DNA from: Patiria pectinifera
Taxonomy: Eukaryota > Echinodermata > Asteroidea > Valvatida > Asterinidae
Reading direction: 5' to 3'
Assembly (NCBI GenBank): GCA_029964075.1
Contig: CM057144.1
Coordinates: 3,557,281 to 3,621,280, forward strand
DNA: 64,000 nt
The notes below the pieces were generated by a model. It saw nothing but the letters and a program-made list of their open reading frames with translations, searched no databases and was not told the origin of the DNA. Of this stretch, positions 58,401 to 64,000 are shown piece by piece; position 1 is the first letter of the stretch; every line of letters starts with the position of its first letter. The translations under genes and the position numbers were made by a program.

Positions 58401-61400
58401 GTCACTCACACCCCTGTCTCTAACATAACGGGGACGAACCTGTGCTCACATGAACAGCGTGCCCATCTCTCTTTCGAAGCGATTGGGTCAGACTCGAGTT
58501 CATAAAATGCTGCTGTGGGGGGATCGCCACACCTCCTCCACAGCGAGTCTGTTACCTTCCCAGCATTGAATAATGCCGGTACCCATTTAATACCTACATG
58601 TAGGGAGGAGCAATTGAGGTAAAGCGCCTTACTCAAGGGCACAACACGCATGGCCGTGGTGGGGCTCGAACCCACAAGCCCATGATCATGAGGCCTGTGC
58701 TCTACCGCTAGACCACACGTGCCCTCTCTACACACCATAGCAGTAAAATATCTGACTTTCTTTAAACAGATGCACGTTATACATAAATGTTGGGGTTTTT
58801 TTACCTGAGGGTTCTGTAGGAATGTCTCTCTGTTATTGATACAGCCTCCAGCTCTGTTAGCCTTCCCTGGACCCTTCTTCCAAGCAGAGATCATCACCTT
58901 CTCGTGCCAGGTCCGCTGAATGCTCAGGAAGCTCTTGTTGGGCATGCGGCAGATGACAAGGTTAGTGAAGTTGGTACAAAAGTCGTCGAATGGCATCCTA
59001 AAAAAAATATTTTCAATAGGAATGCCACAAACATCTTAGCTAGTCCACTGCAAAACAACACTGCGTCTTGATTCAGATTCTGACCATTCAGAGGGTGCCT
59101 TCTTTTAGGTTTTCATAAATCTGATGTTGTATGACAAAAACATGGCCTCTATTGACCAATCACAGAACTAGGACCAATCTCTATGGACCAAGCAATAGCT
59201 TTGGCCGAATTTCTGCCGTCTAAATGAGGTCACAAAGGCAGCTCCGAATCGCTGGCAACCAGGGTCACATAAAATCTGCATGCTCGGTTATATTAGACAT
59301 TGAAGTGTGGTTCTGCACATGTGAATGTCTGATCCTCAGACAACAAACATCTTCAATACTGGCTTCATTTTTTTTTTGGTCCCAAATATTTAAAGACATT
59401 GCGCAGCTACCGCAAGAAGTAATTTCAATCGTACATACACTGCCTAGCTCCACAATTAGTATTTTTGCATAAATCCTACACCCGGCAACAGATGCTGTTC
59501 TCGGAAATCAACTTACCAGAATTCTCCATCGTCGTCAAAGGTGATCCCAAGGCTTTTTCTCTGGCTCTCGCTGACTTTCTGCCATTCTGGTGATCTGAAG
59601 ATCGATAGAGAAGATCCAACAATGGTTAGAATGGTCAGCCCATGACATAAACAAAAATACTGCAAGTAAAACTTGCGCGATTCCCCTGGCATCCAGAGAC
59701 CTCCGAGTCATTAGTAATTACTGACCTGAGCTCTCCAGAGACCTCGTAAATATCCATATTGGAAAGGATTTTTTTGACGTCAGCCTTCTCTTCCACAGAC
59801 CACCTGTCAAGTTTGATTGAGATTTATGACTGAACTTATAGTGAACTGGAACACACGCACACACGGACACACAGAAGGAATGTATACACGATTGCAATAT
59901 CCCTGTCTGGCTTGAAAGCCGGGGGAATTATCGATACATACACAATATTCATTGGAAACAAATGTTAACCTCAAATGTCAAAATTTGAATATTCGAATAG
60001 TCGATCAAATCCACGATCCAATAATCGAATACTTAATTATCCGGAAATGCCCAGCACTAACTCACCCATCACTCCACGGTCCGTTCCATTCCTTCTCACC
60101 CCACGGATTTCTCAGTCTGACAAGGTGTGCTTTCTCCGTATTGAACAGAGACAGTAAGCCGGCGGCACCAAGCTTGACTGTCTTGACGGCGGTGACTCCG
60201 TAGGCGTGACCTTTGACCAATCCAACGTCGGTCTTCGCTTCCATCTCTTCAGCCGATGTCACCTAGTAAATCAACAATATAACAATATTTAAGATTCGTT
60301 GCATCACTGCAAGAAGGTCATATGCCCATTCTGCAACATAGTCGTATCTAGCGCGAATACGCTCCGTGCAAAAAGGTCGTATTGTGACGTTTGTATGTAC
60401 ATCCGGGTTTTTTTTAAGTGAGATAGAACCTTTTGACATTCTGAAATTCATGTGTGGCCCATTTTAGGAGATTTCACCTTGATGCACGAACACCATGATT
60501 TATGTGTTTTACTAATCTCATATTTCTGCTTTTAACAAACTACTTCAAAATGTAAAGTAGGCAGCAGGGATTATTTTCACGTAAAACAACAACCGCAAAC
60601 TCTTCATTTTACATGGCAACTCACCCTGGTGCTATGAACTGCATAAAAAAGGATAATGACAGGGTATTCTATTCTAGGTCACTCGTACCTTGATAGAGGC
60701 ACTCATGAGGAATTTCCTGTCGCTGTACTTCTTGAGACTTTTATGGAACTCCTTCTTCTTCTCAAAGTCCTCCATGTACTTCTCGTCCGTTAGGGAGATC
60801 GATTCCGCCACTCCACCGGTGAAGTCCACCAGTGCGTCAGCGGTGTTGCCTCCGTCTAGGTTCTCATAGCAACCGCTCAGTCTGAAAAGGTAAAGAATGT
60901 TTAGTTTATCTCGTTGACAGCCACGTAGAATGATTTGCAATCACCCGGAAAAGTAACCGCTGATTAATAATGACATAAACCTTGCTCGAGGTGGAGATAG
61001 TAAGGTCAAGTCAAGTCAAGCATAGCACATTTATCTCCGGTTTCTTTGGCATGAAACAACTGAGAATACTTCTATCTTCCCCTGGATGGGATGCCGGTCT
61101 ATCAAAGGTAATGCCAGTACTAATTTATACTCATGGGTGGAGAGAGGCCAAGTGGGGTAAAGTGGCTTGCCCAAGGACACAACATATGGCCAGCAGCTGG
61201 ATTTGAACCCCTGACCCTCTGATCATGAGTCACGAAGCCATGAAGTGAAAATAAGACCGGTATATCCAATACCGATGATACAAAAATGATTGGCAAGAGT
61301 CATTTTTAACAGTATTTATATGATATTTCTTGCCGAAACCTCATATGTTTCAATACTCTGGGGTGTGCACTGGAGCGCAAAATGTACAACAATAGGCCGT

Positions 61401-62946
61401 GCACAACGGCCAATTCAAGATCATCACACGGTCCGCCTCAACAGACTTCACAGACTTTATGCGTGTGTTCGAAAGGCGTAAGAGATTAGCGTGTTTAGAT
61501 GTCACCCAGAGGCAAGTCAGGGCATTCTGGATGTCTTAACCCGTCAGCCGTGCCTGTGTATAAAAAGAGCCAGTGCGTGTTATCACGTCCTCCAACGCGC
61601 AATGTTGCTGCTTCAAACAAACAAAAATTGTGCAAAAATCAAATGATCCTGAAGTATCAATTAACTGAATTGTTTTTTTCTATTCAGCTTACTTGGCATA
61701 GGCCTTCTCAAGCAGCGCGCTCCAGAACTCGTTCCTGTCCGTGGAGTGCACATAGATCAGCTTGTTGTTATTGGTCGGCAGTCGGTCGTCAATGACCACG
61801 TCCAGCCACTTATTGAAACGCCAGAAACGGAAATGAAAGGCTCCGGAGTGCTTCTCTGGATTCTCATCGTCCCAATCCTGCTCCTTGTTGTCTGGTACCA
61901 CCTAGCAAGACATACGTAAGCAACACAAAACTAATAATGATATGGTGCTTATATACATGTAGTATAGCTGATACATGTATACCAACGTTTCAAAGCACTT
62001 CCCAATTATTACCCTGTTCATTAGGCCATGAGACAAGTTTTCTCGAGCTCCAGATCAGCGCAATCTGGTCTCTAAATGTCACATGTACCAATGTATACTC
62101 CTGGTTAGTGAGGTTATTGGAGTAAAGAGTCTTGCCCAAGAACACAAACGCAATATAAACTGATCTCTCTTATATCTAACAGGCATCCATTAATACTCCT
62201 ACATGTAGGCAGAGAGAGGCACTTGTAGTAAAGTGTCTTGCCCAAGAACGCAAGCACCATATATAATCTGCTCTCTACCCTCAAAGGTATCCTTTTTACA
62301 CTCCTGGATGGAAAACAATTGTAGTAAAGTGTCTTGCTCAGGAACACAAGCACCATATAACCTGATCTCTTCTCTGTCTCAAAGGTATCCATTAATACTC
62401 CTATATGTAGATGGAGAGAGGCACTTGTTAAGTGTCTTGTCCAAGAACACAAGCACCATATATTCTGCTTTCTATCCCTCATAGGTATCCATTTTATACT
62501 CCTGGATGGAGAAATTGTAGTGAAGTGTCTTGCTCAAGAACACAAGCACCATATAATCTGGTCTTTGGTTATTTGTTTCTATCAAGCACTGAAAACACAG
62601 TGCTAGCGGTACTTATGTCCATGAAGGGCAATCTAGGATGAAAAGACGTCCGACTGCAATTTTAAGCATTGATAGAAAGTTAAGTAAAGTCCTTTTGAAA
62701 AATCCAAATTTGTTTAGAAAGAAAAGAAGGCATTACATTTATGTCATTGCTCAGTGCATTTTATTGTCGAAAAACTCAACACCTCTGGTACTGGAAAGCA
62801 AACTGTTTACATACCTTTTCCCACAGTTCCTTCTCCTGGGCCAAGTTAGCGCAGGAGGCAACGAACCAACAGTTTCCCAGCTGGCCTTGCGATACATCCC
62901 CAGTGCTTGTCCCTTCCACGACAAGGTGGGGGTTGGGACAAATGTC
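52490..62946 (-). CDS. CAPN5: Calpain-5-type cysteine protease, copy B (exon 1 outside window)
   Basis: Minus-strand exons: 62946-62815, 61901-61693, 60881-60689, 60262-60066, 59803-59726 (extra), 59594-59517, 58997-58805, 57721-57611, 57003-56807, 54953-54829, 54235-54099, 52672-52490; 610 aa in view. Most aligned residues match copy A and every shared intron is at the same place and phase. The triad is intact: [14 protein letters not shown] and [15 protein letters not shown]. Differences are one codon fewer in exons 3, 7 and 11, eight more in the linker exon before C2 ([11 protein letters not shown]), and a changed C2 loop ([13 protein letters not shown]). A 78-bp exon with no counterpart in A sits inside the protease core. 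Intron 1 homology runs to the window edge, so exon 1 should start soon after 64000. It faces copy A tail to tail. Confidence 0.93.
54279..54692. repeat. Repeat with inverted ATCGTTTCGG ends in calpain B intron 10
   Basis: The first 280 bases are repeated directly at 57099-57400 (AATTATTGTTGAAAGAGCAT, ACGCATTTTCGGAAATTTCA, CAGTCGAAACGTTGAG). In addition ATCGTTTCGGTTTGCGGTAA (near 54468) is inverted at 54670-54690 (TAACCGCAACCCGAAACGAT). This may be a Penelope-related or other retroelement terminal piece. Confidence 0.6.
57099..57400 (+). repeat. Direct copy of 54279-54560 in calpain B intron 8
   Basis: Long near-identical blocks with 54279-54560, including GGCATGCTGTCATTTTGAAG and GTTTGTAGTTCATTCTTATA. 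The copies are about 2.8 kb apart within one gene. Confidence 0.8.
57845..58170 (+). pseudogene. Non-LTR retrotransposon 3' ORF remnant
   Basis: Plus-strand reading gives [14 protein letters not shown], and after a frameshift near 58015 [17 protein letters not shown] leucine/arginine-rich block followed by a C-x2-C...H-x4-C zinc knuckle is typical of the C terminus of jockey/CR1-type LINE reverse transcriptases. It is broken by the frameshift and sits antisense in calpain B intron 7. Confidence 0.65.
58560..58727 (-). repeat. tRNA-derived SINE with recognisable tRNA head
   Basis: On the minus strand the head reads GTGGTCTAGCGGTAGAGCAC (A box) and TGTGGGTTCGAGCCCCACCA (B box and T arm), with CTCATGATC where an anticodon loop would be, then CCCTTGAGTAAGGCGC as the body. 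It is close to a full tRNA but continues into SINE body, so I call it a SINE. Confidence 0.75.
59726..59803 (-). CDS. Extra 26-codon exon in calpain B protease core
   Basis: Bounded by acceptor TTGACAG and donor GTCAGT; length 78 bases, phase 2 at both sides, no stop. It would insert [20 protein letters not shown] plus VSGELR directly after the GPWSDG loop that follows the catalytic Asn, before SPEWQKVS. Exons 5 and 6 also join in frame without it, so it could be a cassette exon. It has no match in copy A intron 5 or in remembered calpain-5 sequences. Expression is unproven. Confidence 0.6.
61030..61240 (-). repeat. tRNA-derived SINE in calpain B intron 3
   Basis: Main family: ACTCATGATCAGAGGGTCAG, GGTTCAAATCCAGCTGCTGG, CCTTGGGCAAGCCACTTTAC, GGCATCCCATCCAGGGG, then a GAAACCGGAGATAAATGTGC tail that is also seen near 39055-39085. 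Confidence 0.75.
61345..61585 (+). repeat. Dispersed repeat, partner of 5395-5645
   Basis: CACACGGTCCGCCTCAACAG, TTAGCGTGTTTAGATGTCAC and CGTCAGCCGTGCCTGTGTAT match the reverse complement of 5395-5645. It lies in calpain B intron 3. Confidence 0.65.
62120..62570 (-). repeat. Minisatellite in calpain B intron 2
   Basis: Five units of 94-107 bases with GTCTTGCCCAAGAACACAAG at about 62131, 62238, 62332, 62434 and 62528. It is homologous to 17320-17760 in copy A, including the flank with GATCAGCGCAATCTGG. Confidence 0.85.
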
Positions 62947-63159
62947 CTGAAAACAATGAAAAACCACAAATTGTGTGTTCATTATTTTAGCAGATAGGGT
63001 TTAAAGTTGCATTCCCATGCTCTTCAACCAATTCGACTTTATTTTTATTAATAAATTTTCAACTTGTATGTTTTATTCCAACCAAAACAAGTTTTACCCT
63101 TTTATAATTCGACGTTTGCAGCCCTCTGAAAAAAAATGTTGTTTTGTTTTGGGCACAAA

Positions 63160-63612
63160 CCATAGAGCTATATTAAATTACTAGAGCGCTAACTCGATGT
63201 ACAAAGTAATGCCTGATGGGCGCATCCATGTTTGCATACAAACCTATGGAGAACTAGAAATATTGTACAGCTTTTGTACGGCTATTTGCATATCTGCATT
63301 TGTATTCCATACCGGTGCGTTATCAAAGCTGATACGCCCAAAACCGAAACGCACAATCAGCAAATGAGCGTGCCATTTTGCTCTAGGCAAACAGCGCAAC
63401 GTGCGCACAAATTCGCTGCAGATGCTTTTTGCCGTGACGTTTTTTGAACTTTCATGACACACTTAAGTTGTTTGTGTATGTTCTACTTGCACGTTGCACG
63501 TTCTACAAACACGCACATGAATTCAAAATGTCTGCGCCCAGGACGGCTTCAAAGAGTCTCCGCGCGCAAGAATGAGGAGTTAGCGCTCTAGTAATTTAAT
63601 ATAGCTCTATGG
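63160..63612. mobile_element. ~450-bp TIR element in calpain B intron 1
   Basis: CCATAGAGCTATATTAAATT starts it and the complement ends it, about 35 bases of inverted repeat extending through ACTAGAGCGCTAACTC. Sequence on each side matches adjacent bases of calpain A intron 1 (ATCTG...GCCCAAAACAAAA near 16620-16640), so A is an empty site. A solo right end occurs at about 43889-43967 in the receptor-like gene. Confidence 0.8.
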
Positions 63613-63649
63613 TACAAACAGATCCACATTGCGAGCAGATTGGCTTTTG

Positions 63650-63752
63650 GCAACCTTATGGTTGCGAAGGCCAATTTGTAAGGGTTAGGTAATCGGATAT
63701 TAAACTTTGCTTATCAGCGCACGACGCAAAGCCTTCACAACCATAAGGCTGC
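63650..63752. repeat. Inverted repeat CAACCTTATGGTTGCGAAGG
   Basis: Arms at about 63650-63673 and 63731-63752 are inverted (GCAACCTTATGGTTG versus CAACCATAAGGCTGC). It is part of sequence absent from copy A intron 1, so a second insertion in this intron is likely. Confidence 0.6.
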
Positions 63753-64000
63753 AGACCTGTCCATATGTTATCGCTCCTGATTTGGGGCGGGAACCAGGTT
63801 ATCCTGCGATAATAGAACTATTGTCTCCTACTGCCAGCCAATAATTCAAAACTGTATTTAAGTAATAATTGAACAACTAAAACACGGGCCAACATTTTTT
63901 CGGTCGATGTCTCATTTGAAAGTGAATAACTTTTGTATTGCTAGACAAACAGCAGTTGCGGAAAAAAAATGTCCATTTTGGGGGATAAAACGCGGAAATA

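Noticed and set aside
58650-58727. Functional tRNA gene on the minus strand
   Set aside because: A and B boxes are present, but the anticodon arm does not fold cleanly and the sequence continues into a SINE body shared with other copies.
58406-58804. Continuation of calpain B exon 7 into a long ORF
   Set aside because: After the QNPQ|GTAAAA donor the reading runs into intron and a SINE; homology stops exactly at the splice site.

Overview
This is a eukaryotic, animal-type genome segment: long introns, phase-matched GT-AG exons, many short non-autonomous transposons, tRNA-derived SINEs and minisatellites. Every recognised gene matches a vertebrate family (PUDP, ZNHIT1, calpain-5, transferrin receptor/NAALADase). 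Gene content and repeat style suggest a marine invertebrate, probably a non-vertebrate deuterostome such as an echinoderm or hemichordate. I cannot fix the species from the sequence.

Layout. (1) 1150-5054, plus strand: a complete four-exon pseudouridine-5'-phosphatase (PUDP/HDHD1-like), 236 aa. (2) 7246-13888, minus strand: a complete five-exon ZNHIT1 gene (SRCAP/SWR1 zinc-finger HIT subunit), 160 aa. Its first intron carries two nested transposons whose insertion order can be read from their target-site duplications. (3) 16202-25806, plus strand: a complete twelve-exon calpain-5-type protease, 633 aa (copy A). (4) 26300-35450: repeat-rich DNA with no supported gene. (5) 35452-45332, plus strand: an eleven-exon type II membrane protein of the transferrin-receptor/PSMA (M28B) family, 811 aa. 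It is about 10% methionine and its peptidase site is damaged. (6) 45333-51230: repeats, no supported gene. (7) 62946-52490, minus strand: a second calpain-5-type gene (copy B). All exons except exon 1 are present; exon 1 should lie just beyond the right edge. Copy B has a 78-bp phase-compatible extra exon inside the protease core.

The two calpain genes are an inverted, tail-to-tail paralogous pair around the receptor-like gene. They share intron positions, an intron minisatellite, intron sequence and about 1 kb of 3' UTR. This lets A and B serve as empty-site controls for later insertions. There is no evidence of an operon-like system. The most unusual items are the methionine-rich receptor-like protein, the inserted calpain exon, a transposon family with copies of only 44 and 56 bp and 9-bp target duplications, and several foldback or satellite elements. 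All gene models come from reading splice signals and remembered family sequences; no search was run.
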